A program made the translations under genes and the position numbers. A DNA stretch of 64,000 nt from DAINBT01 sp036732785 (lineage in GTDB: Bacteria > Planctomycetota > Phycisphaerae > Sedimentisphaerales > SM23-30): contig CAZICK010000003.1 in assembly GCA_964537505.1 (NCBI GenBank), positions 16,734 to 80,733 on the forward strand. The letters run 5' to 3'. This document shows, one piece after another, positions 1 through 7,843 of this stretch (its first letter is position 1; the number at the start of each line of letters is the position of its first letter). The notes under the pieces were generated by a model that searched no databases, was not told the DNA's origin, and was given only the letters and a program-made list of their open reading frames with translations.

Positions 1-978
1 TCGGGCGCCGCAGCGGAGATCGCCGGGGCCATCGCCGAGTTGAACCGGCGTCGCGGCGAGTTCGGCGGCATCGACCTGATGATCGTAGGTCGAGGCGGTG
101 GTAGTATCGAAGACCTATGGGCCTTTAATGAAGATATTGTTGCACGCGCCATCTTCGCCTGCGAAATTCCTGTTATCAGCGCCGTCGGCCACGAAATCGA
201 TCTTACCATCGCCGATCTGGTCGCCGACTGTCGGGCCGCCACTCCCACGGCCGCGGCCGAGTTGGCCGTGCCGGACAGAACCGAGATACTGCAAAGTATC
301 CGGCAACTCCAACAGCGGCTTTACCACAGCACCCGAGGTCGCTGGGAATCGGCCCAGGCGACCTGGCAAAACCTCTCAGACCGCCCCTTGTTTGCCCGAC
401 CGCTGGATATCCTGCGTATCAGCCGCCAGTTACTCGACGAAAAAACCGCTATCCTCTCACGGCATCTCAGCGAGTTGTTCCGTCGCACAGGGCGCATCAT
501 CGAAAGCCACGCCGCCGCCTTACGAGTAATCGAGCCGCATATCACCCTGGCCCGCGGTCAGAAACGCCTGGCCGAACTGGAGCACCGACTACAGTCGGCG
601 TCCGGTAGCTATTATAAAGCCCGCAAAAATCAATTAGCCATCACCTGTTCGCACCTGCTCGGGACCAGGCCGTTATATCGCGTCCGTCAGCAGCGGAGCA
701 CCGTTGAGCATTTGACCGGCCGAATAGATACCGCCCGGCAGTCGTTCTGGCGGCAATTACATCAGCAGCTAAACGCTTACACCGGGCGTCTGGAAAACCT
801 CAATCCCCGCGGTGTTCTGCAGCGCGGCTACAGCATCACCCGCCTGAAAAACACCATGGAAATCGTCGGCGGAAAAACTAAAATAGAACCGGGCGATCTG
901 TTAATCACCGAATTAGCCGGCAAAACGAATATTGAAAGTAAAGTGACATTATCTGTCAAAAGGGAGCAAAAAAAATGA
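1..978 (+). CDS. xseA: Exodeoxyribonuclease VII large subunit, 5'-truncated by the window edge
   Basis: The reading frame is open from the first base, so the N-terminal part (the OB-fold in this family) lies outside the window; 325 residues are visible. Exonuclease VII degrades single-stranded DNA in both directions to short oligonucleotides. The catalytic-core signatures are present: 'VGRGGGSIEDLW' near visible residue 30, then 'GHEIDLTIAD', then 'RAATPTAAAE'. A long helical region and a C-terminal 'VLQRGYSI' segment follow, as usual for XseA. The stop codon overlaps the start of xseB in an ATGA, so the two subunits are translationally coupled. Identification is firm; only the 5' end is missing. 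Confidence 0.96.
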   Translation, partial: SGAAAEIAGAIAELNRRRGEFGGIDLMIVGRGGGSIEDLWAFNEDIVARAIFACEIPVISAVGHEIDLTIADLVADCRAATPTAAAELAVPDRTEILQSIRQLQQRLYHSTRGRWESAQATWQNLSDRPLFARPLDILRISRQLLDEKTAILSRHLSELFRRTGRIIESHAAALRVIEPHITLARGQKRLAELEHRLQSASGSYYKARKNQLAITCSHLLGTRPLYRVRQQRSTVEHLTGRIDTARQSFWRQLHQQLNAYTGRLENLNPRGVLQRGYSITRLKNTMEIVGGKTKIEPGDLLITELAGKTNIESKVTLSVKREQKK

Positions 979-1211
979 CTCAATCGGAACCTGAAAAACA
1001 AACGTTCGAACAGACTTTAGCCCAATTAGAAAAGATCGTCACCGATGTCGAACAGGGTAAGATCCCCCTGGAAGATTGCATCGACAAATACGAGCAGGGC
1101 ATGAAACTCATCGCCCACTGCCGGGACATCCTCGAACAGGCTGAGAAACGCATCGAAACCATTACCCGAGAGGCACAGAACACATCACAAGGCAGTGCCG
1201 GCGACTCGTAA
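975..1211 (+). CDS. xseB: Exodeoxyribonuclease VII small subunit
   Basis: A protein of 78 residues, the usual size for XseB. It shows the family's two-helix pattern with 'FEQTLAQLEKIVTDVEQG', then 'LEDCIDKYEQGMKL', then a Lys/Glu-rich C-terminal helix. Several small subunits bind one XseA subunit to form active exonuclease VII. The ATG overlaps the xseA stop, with 'AGGGAG' just upstream inside xseA as ribosome-binding site. The gene ends 35 bp before the convergent large secreted-protein gene. Confidence 0.95.
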   Translation: MTQSEPEKQTFEQTLAQLEKIVTDVEQGKIPLEDCIDKYEQGMKLIAHCRDILEQAEKRIETITREAQNTSQGSAGDS

Positions 1212-1246
1212 ACAATTTGCGACCGGGCAATCGCAAGCGGCGGTGG

Positions 1247-4200
1247 CTATTCGCCCGTGTACTTGCCCTGTTTTTGCCTTTCCTTTTTCTCGTCGGGTCG
1301 GTTTCGCAAAATGCTTTTGATCATTTCCTCGGCCTCCTGGGCCTCTATACTCTCGGGCCATCTTTCCATAATCGTATCACACGAACGCAATGCCCCGATT
1401 GGAGTGAGTCTTTTTTGCACATAGGCCTGCTGCAACATCTGTTTGGCCTGATATACGCTTTCCCTTTCGTGCGTTTTGACCGGATCCTTTTTTGGAGATT
1501 GTGGTAATTCGCCCAGTTGCTGATATCCGGTGGCCGCGGACTTATCGAGGCCGGTATCGCAGGCCAGTTGTACATACTCGAACCAGAAAAATCTCCGGTT
1601 GAGGTATTCATCCGATTCCGACAAACGCGTTACCGTATCTGTGATGTTGCGAATCGGTCGAAGATGATAATCCACTTGCTCCCCGGACAACTTCACCGCC
1701 ATACGCGGCTGAATGAAATCCTTGAGTTCGTTATCCGTTATCTTTACAAAATCCGTACCGAAACGGACCGGGCCATACAAAAAGGATTCGCTTCCGGTAG
1801 CCAGCCATAACATGGCAATCGCATTGGCCGAACGAACCAGATAATCAAGCGATTCAGGTTTGTTTTGGGCGGCTGCGTTCCGCTGGTAATACGCCGCTTC
1901 AAACAGCGACAGACGAGCCAACCCATATTGTTTGGTCTCAACCTTATACAAAACCTCGTTCCATAATTGACTGAACTCCTCCGACGGTTTTGCCAATGAA
2001 TCGAGATGGCCGATTTCCCCCTCCGAAATCTCCAGGGGCTTCCAACTGAATATCATGCTTTCGAACTCATTGTCCGGACTTCGCATCAGCAGAGTTGGAT
2101 GCTGCGTCAGGAGCCACTGCTTTGCCTTGAGGTATTCGGTAATCGAGGGTTTGCCCTGGTAAAATTTGGTCAGCCGCTTATCGATCTGGTCGATCCCGTC
2201 AGCACTCTCGAAATCCGTCAGATTGAACTTGATGTTCGTATCGACAGGGTCCGAACTCTTTTGCGACGGTTGTTCCATCGTTTTTATGCCTTTGATGAGT
2301 CTTGCCATAAAACTTTGAGATTGTTCCTTAGCCGTATCTTCGGTGGGAGGGATATTCGCCAGCAGTTGCGTTACCACCGCCTGCTTCTGCAGAAACCCAT
2401 CCGAGACAATATAACCATAACTGACCGCGAATCGCTCAAATTCCTCCAGCAGTGGCTTTACCGCCAGTTTCCATGAGGCCTTGACCCCCCATTGCATTTC
2501 ATTGGCCTGGTCCGAACGGCCCATTTTTTCGAGAATCTTCGCAAACTCAATCTTGATCTGGAGTTTGTTAACCGCATTCTGAATGGCCGATTCCATCTCG
2601 CTGATCATCGCCTTGATCTGACTGGAGCTTGGCACCCCGGTAGGAATGCTGGTGAAAACAAAATCCAGAGGCGGCATCTCACGATATAACGTTGCCGCCA
2701 GGTGCAAATTTCCTTTAGCGTCCGCTTGCTGCGCCTTTTGCCGCATGATTTCCGGTTGCCATTGACTCGAAATACCGATAAAAGGACTGGGAACCGTCTG
2801 ATCACTGGGAACAAGAAAATCACTCTGCTGACCGGCTTTCAAACTGTCCAGTTGGCTGTCGTCATAAAACTGAGAAACAATCTCACCATTTTCATCAAGA
2901 AAAATCAAAGATGATGGTTCGTTAGCGGTTTCACCGCCAATGACACTTCTGCTCATGGGACCTCCCATAGGCATACCGGGTCTTCCCATAGGCATCATTG
3001 CATTGCGCATCGCGGACGGCATCGCGCCGGGCAAACCACGGGTCCCCCATGGATTTCCGCCGGAACTGTCAAGATTCTGCCAAATAAACAGCCGACCGCG
3101 CGGGTCAAATCCGTATGGAGTAGATACAAAAAATTCTTTTGCGTTTTCGATATGAAGTTTATGGTCCCAAAGCGTTTGCTGCCAGTTCTGACCTTGGCTG
3201 CGGTCCATGGTGATCGCGGTCTTTCCCAAAAACACCGCGTCAAAAAGTAGCTCATCAACGGTTTTACCACGGCGGCCGTTCTCCTCAATGTCACTAATCA
3301 GCTCGCTAATAGCATCCGATTGGGTGTCGCAGGCCCACTTGAGCATTCGCTTGGCGATGTCGAGATCGTCGTCATAGCGAGAAAACGACACGGGTCTGAT
3401 TAGTCGCCCCTTGTACGGTTTGCCCGGTTGGAAACTAGGCGTGTGAAGCTCCAGCATATCGGAATCCGTAAAATAAATCTTCTGCCCCTTATCGCTGATC
3501 AAATATCTTTCACCTTGATCGTCACGGTAAAAATTTATCTCAACTGAACCTTTTTCCTTTTCCAACACACAAAACAAAGGAACCATGTCAAATTTACTGG
3601 CATACTCTCTTGATTGCGATTGCTGCTGGGTCAACTGTCCCTGCAGAGACTTCAGGGTACTCAGTTGCGCGTATGAAAAGACCAGATACTTTCCTTCCTC
3701 GTTCGCCCCAAGGGCCATCGTTTTCTGACGCCGCCAGGCAGACTTGAAGGTAGTCACAGGGCTTACATGTATCGGAATCGTCAGCAGATGTTCGACAAAA
3801 ACCGGACTCGAATCATAAATAGTCAGCGTATATTCGCCGATCTGACCCAAATCGCCGTTGGCAATGGGCTGCCTGTCCCTAAGCAGATTATAAAGATTGC
3901 GAAGCCCGCTAGCCGGTTGCTGATCATCCTGCCCACCGAGGCCGGTTGACGATTGTCTGGAGTTGCTATTATATTGTCGAGGAAAACCAGAATTGGCTCT
4001 TGCCCCAGTCAAACCACCTTCCTGGGTAAAGTATTTTTCGATTTCTTCTTCTTTACCGCTCCAGCGAAACAGATAAAGATCGGAGGCCTGCCATGGTCCT
4101 TGTTTGTTGGGCTTGTCGAGAAATCTCCATTGCGACCTGCCCGACGCCTGCATTTGCTGCCAAAGATGGCCTTTTATATAGGCATAGGTATAGCCGCTAC

Positions 4201-5395
4201 GGTCCGTCATCAGAAAATACTCGCTGTTGAAAAATTCCTTGCAACGGGCCACCTCGTCAAATACAGGATCCCGACTGATCCCCAACGAATAAGATATAAT
4301 GCTCAAAAGAAACCGACTTATTGATTCCGGCACACCCGATTTCGACTGAGGCCAGCCAGCCGGAGCCGCCGTCCGACGAGCGTCAGGATACATCCCAGGT
4401 GGCATCCCTGGATACATTCCAGGTGGCATTCCAGGTATAAAGTTCGGCCTCACCGATCCCGGTTGGACGGCGGCCGTCTGGTCCTCACGACCGAGGTCTG
4501 CATCGAGACTTTGCTGGATCGGCAGCAGCCGACGGTTGCGCTCGATAATGGACGGTCGTGACTCCAAACGCAAAAACTCCTCGTCCTGATTGGCATCTAT
4601 CATCCATGCCCGAACAACATCCGCCTCAATCTGCATCGGATCACTGTCAATGACCATATCGAGTATTTGCTTCATTTGCTCTCGTGGAAGCACCGACTGA
4701 TCGTCGATGACCACCGCCGAGAGCGATGCCTGCACCAACGCCATACCAAGATCACCGTTCACCAGTTCGTCCCCGCGTCGCTGCTCCCAGCGAGGCCCGA
4801 TAAGGTCCACCGCTTCCTTGTATTTGCCCTGACGAATCAGAATCTGGCAATTGGTCAGGTATTTCTCATCGTCAACCCATTCCTGTGGAACGTTCGAGTC
4901 GCCCACCTTGGTCTTTTTTATTATCCCGCGGCGATGGTGCAGCATACCACCCAGTTTCGCGTAATTGTCTTGTTTTTTCGCCTGCCAGGCCTCCTGGAAA
5001 AGTGTAGCCAAATTCCGCGGAAAATCAGGAACGACAAATTTAGGCACTGCCGGTTTGCTTTCAACATCGCCCGGACGTTGAATTGAAGGAGGTACCCATG
5101 GGGGCCTGTCCATGTTTTGATAGGGCGACCGCGGGCCACCTGGTCCCTGCTGCAGATATGTCGGATCTACCGGCGCCACTCCGCCCAAGCCTACTCCCGG
5201 GCCGATAAGCGGTCCGCGGTCCGGCCTACCACCCGAACGATTGCCGGAGGACGTATTGGGGTCCGACCCAGATTGACCTGCCAATTCACCGGAGCCTGCC
5301 GACAAAACCGCAAAAATCACGCACCCCAGAAACGCTAAGACCTTACCGCTTGGGCAAAAACCAACACCTCGGCCATTTTCCACAAAGTAACTCAT
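1247..5395 (-). CDS. Very large secreted protein of unknown function
   Basis: 1382 residues; I do not recognise the family. The ATG has a good ribosome-binding site, AGGAGAA seven bases upstream. Residues about 18-40 form a hydrophobic signal-peptide-like segment ending 'AVLSAGSGELAGQ', followed by a Gly/Pro/Ser-rich low-complexity linker (about 40-110). A Met/Pro/Gly repeat with the unit 'GMPPGMYP' lies near residue 320, and a second Met/Gly-rich patch ('AMMPMGRPGMPMGGPM') near 810. Between them are mixed alpha/beta segments. TPR-like helices ('GKYKEAVDLIG', and a C-terminal stretch with 'AKQMLQQAYVQKRL') suggest a scaffold or assembly role, which is inference. The C terminus is Lys/Glu-rich. 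No catalytic motif was seen. It stands alone, convergent with xseB. Confidence 0.8.
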   Translation of the reverse strand: MSYFVENGRGVGFCPSGKVLAFLGCVIFAVLSAGSGELAGQSGSDPNTSSGNRSGGRPDRGPLIGPGVGLGGVAPVDPTYLQQGPGGPRSPYQNMDRPPWVPPSIQRPGDVESKPAVPKFVVPDFPRNLATLFQEAWQAKKQDNYAKLGGMLHHRRGIIKKTKVGDSNVPQEWVDDEKYLTNCQILIRQGKYKEAVDLIGPRWEQRRGDELVNGDLGMALVQASLSAVVIDDQSVLPREQMKQILDMVIDSDPMQIEADVVRAWMIDANQDEEFLRLESRPSIIERNRRLLPIQQSLDADLGREDQTAAVQPGSVRPNFIPGMPPGMYPGMPPGMYPDARRTAAPAGWPQSKSGVPESISRFLLSIISYSLGISRDPVFDEVARCKEFFNSEYFLMTDRSGYTYAYIKGHLWQQMQASGRSQWRFLDKPNKQGPWQASDLYLFRWSGKEEEIEKYFTQEGGLTGARANSGFPRQYNSNSRQSSTGLGGQDDQQPASGLRNLYNLLRDRQPIANGDLGQIGEYTLTIYDSSPVFVEHLLTIPIHVSPVTTFKSAWRRQKTMALGANEEGKYLVFSYAQLSTLKSLQGQLTQQQSQSREYASKFDMVPLFCVLEKEKGSVEINFYRDDQGERYLISDKGQKIYFTDSDMLELHTPSFQPGKPYKGRLIRPVSFSRYDDDLDIAKRMLKWACDTQSDAISELISDIEENGRRGKTVDELLFDAVFLGKTAITMDRSQGQNWQQTLWDHKLHIENAKEFFVSTPYGFDPRGRLFIWQNLDSSGGNPWGTRGLPGAMPSAMRNAMMPMGRPGMPMGGPMSRSVIGGETANEPSSLIFLDENGEIVSQFYDDSQLDSLKAGQQSDFLVPSDQTVPSPFIGISSQWQPEIMRQKAQQADAKGNLHLAATLYREMPPLDFVFTSIPTGVPSSSQIKAMISEMESAIQNAVNKLQIKIEFAKILEKMGRSDQANEMQWGVKASWKLAVKPLLEEFERFAVSYGYIVSDGFLQKQAVVTQLLANIPPTEDTAKEQSQSFMARLIKGIKTMEQPSQKSSDPVDTNIKFNLTDFESADGIDQIDKRLTKFYQGKPSITEYLKAKQWLLTQHPTLLMRSPDNEFESMIFSWKPLEISEGEIGHLDSLAKPSEEFSQLWNEVLYKVETKQYGLARLSLFEAAYYQRNAAAQNKPESLDYLVRSANAIAMLWLATGSESFLYGPVRFGTDFVKITDNELKDFIQPRMAVKLSGEQVDYHLRPIRNITDTVTRLSESDEYLNRRFFWFEYVQLACDTGLDKSAATGYQQLGELPQSPKKDPVKTHERESVYQAKQMLQQAYVQKRLTPIGALRSCDTIMERWPESIEAQEAEEMIKSILRNRPDEKKERQKQGKYTGE

Positions 5396-5620
5396 GGCTT
5401 ATTCTCCTGGCATGTAGCTTACGCTTGCATTTTCCCCCTATTTCAATTTAGTTCATCACAATTATTATACCAATACCGACCGTTTTTGCAATGAATAATA
5501 TAACCCCCCAAGAGGATTTATCTAATTCCCTGTGGAACCACAAACGAGCATAACCCCATCAAAATCAAGCACTTACAAGATTTTGCTACCCCCAAATCCA
5601 ACGAAATCTCACCGCCCAGA

Positions 5621-6403
5621 TTGCCGGCTCAATTGTTTTATTTACTCAAACTGACTCTCAATAATCTGTTGGATGCTGAGGCTGATCAGTTGTGTCAGGC
5701 TCAGCGTTATGAGCGAACCGGCGTACGCACAGACACTCGTGCCGGTCATTATCAGCGTAAACTGCACACCAGGGCCGGCGAGGTAAACTTGAAGATGCCC
5801 AAGAGGACAAGGCCCAGTTGGGGTGCTTTTTTGAGTGATTTGAAGAAGCGAGGTCTCAAAGGAGTGCGTTTGTTTGTTTCGGACAAGTGCCTTGGATTGG
5901 TGGAATCTTTGGCTGAATTTTATCCTGACTGTGATTGGCAGCGTTGCACGGGGCATTGGTATCGTAATGTCTTTAGCCATGTTCCTAAACAAAAAGTCAG
6001 AGAGGTCGCAGCGATGCTCAAGGCTATCCATGCCCAGGAAGACAAACAGGCGGCCACAGAGAAGGCTCACACTGTCATCAAGAAGCTCAAAGAGATGAAA
6101 TTGTCGAAAGCCGCCCAGATCGTTGCTGAGGGTTTTGAGGAGACTTTCAGTTATTATTCTTATCCTGATAAGCACTGGCGGCAGTTACGAACCAACAATC
6201 CTCTTGAGCGAATTATGCGTGAGATCAGACGTAGAACGCAGGTGGTTGGCAGTTTCCCGGATGGTCATTCAGCGTTGATGTTAGCTACAGCTCGACTGAG
6301 GTACATTGCTGGTACCAAGTGGAGTAATCGTCGCTATATGGACATGGATCACCTTTATGCTCTTGAAAGAGATCGGCCCATCAAGGAAAAAAGCACCGCG
6401 TAA
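5621..6403 (+). pseudogene. IS256-family transposase with an internal in-frame deletion
   Basis: 260 codons that read as an IS256 (Transposase_mut) transposase, about 400 residues when intact. The N-terminal part carries 'LLDAEADQLCQAQRYERT', 'TRAGHYQRKLHTRAGEVNL' and 'MPKRTRPS'. The frame then jumps directly to 'LKKRGLKGVRLFVSDK', the segment holding the second catalytic Asp, and continues with 'DWQRCTGHWYRNVFSHVPK' and the Glu-bearing 'NNPLERIMREIRRR'. About 130 residues are missing between them, including the first catalytic Asp, so the protein should be inactive. The first usable start is a TTG and the frame is open back to a stop at 5501. The sequence 'CTTGACACTACCC' at 6492-6504 resembles an IS256-type right end, but I found no matching left end. 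Confidence 0.85.
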
Positions 6404-6781
6404 GCCCGATAACTCGCGGCCCCCTAGGGGGCCAAGGTATGGAAGAAAAGACCAGATGAAAGACTACCAGAAAAAAATGTGCGAAAGATTCTTGACACTA
6501 CCCCACCACCACGGCCAGCCAAAACCCGCACAGCCACAACCTTTTGTGGTTAATGAAGTTACGCAACACCATGGCGAACATTTTTGTTGCTGGCAGCGAC
6601 TATTTCAGGCTAAAAAAAGGAAGACCCTACCGTGGCGAGAGGATCTTCCATACTTGCCCGCAAACACCACTTATTCTTCAAGTGCCAAAGTGGTTTTGCC
6701 GTTTTTGTCGAACTACTCATTCGACCAAGGTTCGTCGGCTTTGATATTGATAAAACTTTCCACCGACAAACCTGTCATAGT
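6404..6781. other. Non-coding flank of the IS256 remnant
   Basis: This 378-bp stretch follows the damaged transposase. It holds a small palindrome, 'GGCCCCCTAGGGGGCC', at 6418-6433 and the probable insertion-sequence right end near 6492-6504. It also has a short frame with 'FCRFC' and 'HTCPQTP' that I cannot assign and that lacks a convincing ribosome-binding site. Nothing else is supported. Confidence 0.4.
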
Positions 6782-6793
6782 TTAACTATGACA
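6773..6793 (+). terminator. Hairpin followed by a T-run, overlapping the end of the lysine-repeat gene
   Basis: A perfect 8-bp stem, TGTCATAG / CTATGACA, closes a 5-nt loop (TTTAA) and is followed on the plus strand by CA and a run of ten or more T. That is the form of a Rho-independent terminator for plus-strand transcripts coming from the transposon side. The T-run is the complement of Lys codons of the opposite-strand gene, and the hairpin covers that gene's stop codon, so it may serve both directions. Without a T-run on the minus side, a terminator role there is weaker. Confidence 0.5.
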
Positions 6794-6901
6794 CATTTTT
6801 TTTTTGGCGGTTTTCTTCTTGGTGGTTTTTTTCTTCGCTACTTTTTTCTTAGCCACTTTTTTCTTCGCTACTTTTTTCTTAGCCGCTTTTTTCTTCGCCA
6901 T
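6782..6901 (-). CDS. 39-residue lysine-repeat protein, histone H1-tail-like
   Basis: A short gene of 40 codons including the TAA stop. The product begins MAKKKAAKKKVAKKK and consists of seven five-residue units of the pattern (A/V/T)-(A/T)-KKK, then MCHS. About half of all residues are Lys. Such AKKK/PAKK repeats are typical of bacterial histone H1-like and other nucleic-acid-binding tails; DNA or RNA binding is therefore inferred. Translation is strongly supported by an almost perfect Shine-Dalgarno, AAAGGAGGTGAT, ending five bases before the ATG. Lys codons alternate AAG and AAA, so the repeat is not a simple homopolymer. Upstream on the same strand lies the A-tract array at 7109-7325. No partner gene is adjacent. 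Confidence 0.7.
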   Translation of the reverse strand: MAKKKAAKKKVAKKKVAKKKVAKKKTTKKKTAKKKMCHS

Positions 6902-6905
6902 GTGT

Positions 6906-6917
6906 ATCACCTCCTTT
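6906..6917 (-). promoter_or_regulatory. Near-perfect ribosome-binding site of the lysine-repeat gene
   Basis: On the minus strand the sequence AAAGGAGGTGAT is complementary to almost the whole anti-Shine-Dalgarno sequence of 16S rRNA. It is the strongest ribosome-binding site noticed in the window and decides that the very short lysine-repeat frame is a real gene. Confidence 0.75.
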
Positions 6918-7108
6918 CCGAAGTGAATATCAATCGCATGTTAAACAATCAAAAACTATTTCTAACTAAACTCTTCATCGATCATTATTTCTTATTTACT
7001 TTTTAGCAATACAAAAACTTCATTTTTTTTATCGTCATATAAGCTCATGTGACTTCATTATATTTTTATCAGACACACACAAACATCCAGTTTTGTAATC
7101 CGCTAATA

Positions 7109-7325
7109 TAAAAATAAACTAAAATTGCGTAAAAACAAATCAAATTCATGTAAAAACATACTAATTTCATGCAAAAACATACCAAATCCACATAAAAACA
7201 AACCAAGACTGTTGAAAACAAACTACAATCACACAAAAACAAATCAAATTCATGTAAAAACAAAACCAAATTTATAAAAAAACAGAAAGATTGCATAAAA
7301 ACAAACCAAATTTACAAAAAAAACG
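7109..7325. repeat. 21-bp imperfect tandem array with phased A-tracts, ten units
   Basis: Ten consecutive units of 20-21 bp with consensus TAAAAACAAACCAAATTCATG. Units start at 7109, 7130, 7151, 7172, 7193, 7214, 7234, 7255, 7276 and 7296. Each unit begins with an A4-A7 tract, so the A-tracts recur every two helical turns. This is the arrangement expected to give intrinsically curved DNA. The array lies about 200 bp upstream of the lysine-repeat gene and about 440 bp upstream of the ParA-like gene's promoter. A structural, origin-like or nucleoid-protein-binding role is inference. Confidence 0.8.
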
Positions 7326-7473
7326 TTACTGCGGAACAATCTAACAGCTTAACTGATAGTTAATCGCTTTAATTTATAAATTTAAAGGTGTGTTACGGTG
7401 AGGTGTTGAACATTTTACAGTTTATTTGATGCCGAAATTTTGAAAGACCATATATATTTGAACGGTTGTGATG

Positions 7474-7538
7474 TATTCGATGTGATTATTCGATGTGATT
7501 ATTCAATGCGATTATTCGATGCGATTATTCGATGAGCA
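7474..7538. repeat. 13-bp tandem array, five units
   Basis: Five head-to-tail 13-bp units starting at 7474, 7487, 7500, 7513 and 7526, of the form TATTCGATGTGAT, TATTCGATGTGAT, TATTCAATGCGAT, TATTCGATGCGAT and TATTCGATGAGCA. Exact 13-bp spacing and few changes suggest either recent slippage or an iteron-like protein-binding array. It is non-coding and lies between the 21-bp array and the ParA-like gene. Confidence 0.85.
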
Positions 7539-7758
7539 CACTGTGCAAGTAACAAATACATCCTAAAATTGCTTATTGAGCGTCAAGTTTTTGGGGAGTA
7601 TTATGTCTTATAGTACAAATATTATAATTATCTGTAACAAATTGTGGTAAGAAATCGGGGTATCGGGACCAACTCAGGTATGTTTTGTGATGGCAAGCAG
7701 TCGCCTGGGATGAGATGGATAGGACGTGCAGTGCCCATGAGCAGCCAAAAACAGTTAC

Positions 7759-7787
7759 TTGCCCATGCCGGGCGATTGAGTTATAAT
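7759..7787 (+). promoter_or_regulatory. Sigma-70-type promoter for the ParA-like gene
   Basis: TTGCCC, a 17-bp spacer and a perfect TATAAT, about 55 bp before the start of the ParA-like gene. The remaining sequence between the 13-bp array and this promoter (7539-7758) shows nothing I can name. Confidence 0.6.
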
Positions 7788-7843
7788 TAGTCCGATAGTG
7801 ATATGTTTGAGAAATGCAATCTGAGCGATTTGGACAACGGAAT

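Noticed and set aside
6544..6744. Plus-strand frame of 66 residues with FCRFC and HTCPQTP, zinc-finger-like
   Set aside because: No ribosome-binding site, no recognisable family, and it lies in transposon debris.
7069..7296. Minus-strand frame of 75 residues with a seven-residue hydrophobic repeat like LVCFYMN
   Set aside because: It is the in-frame reading of the 21-bp A-rich array (21 bp equals seven codons); it has no convincing ribosome-binding site and the DNA pattern explains it.
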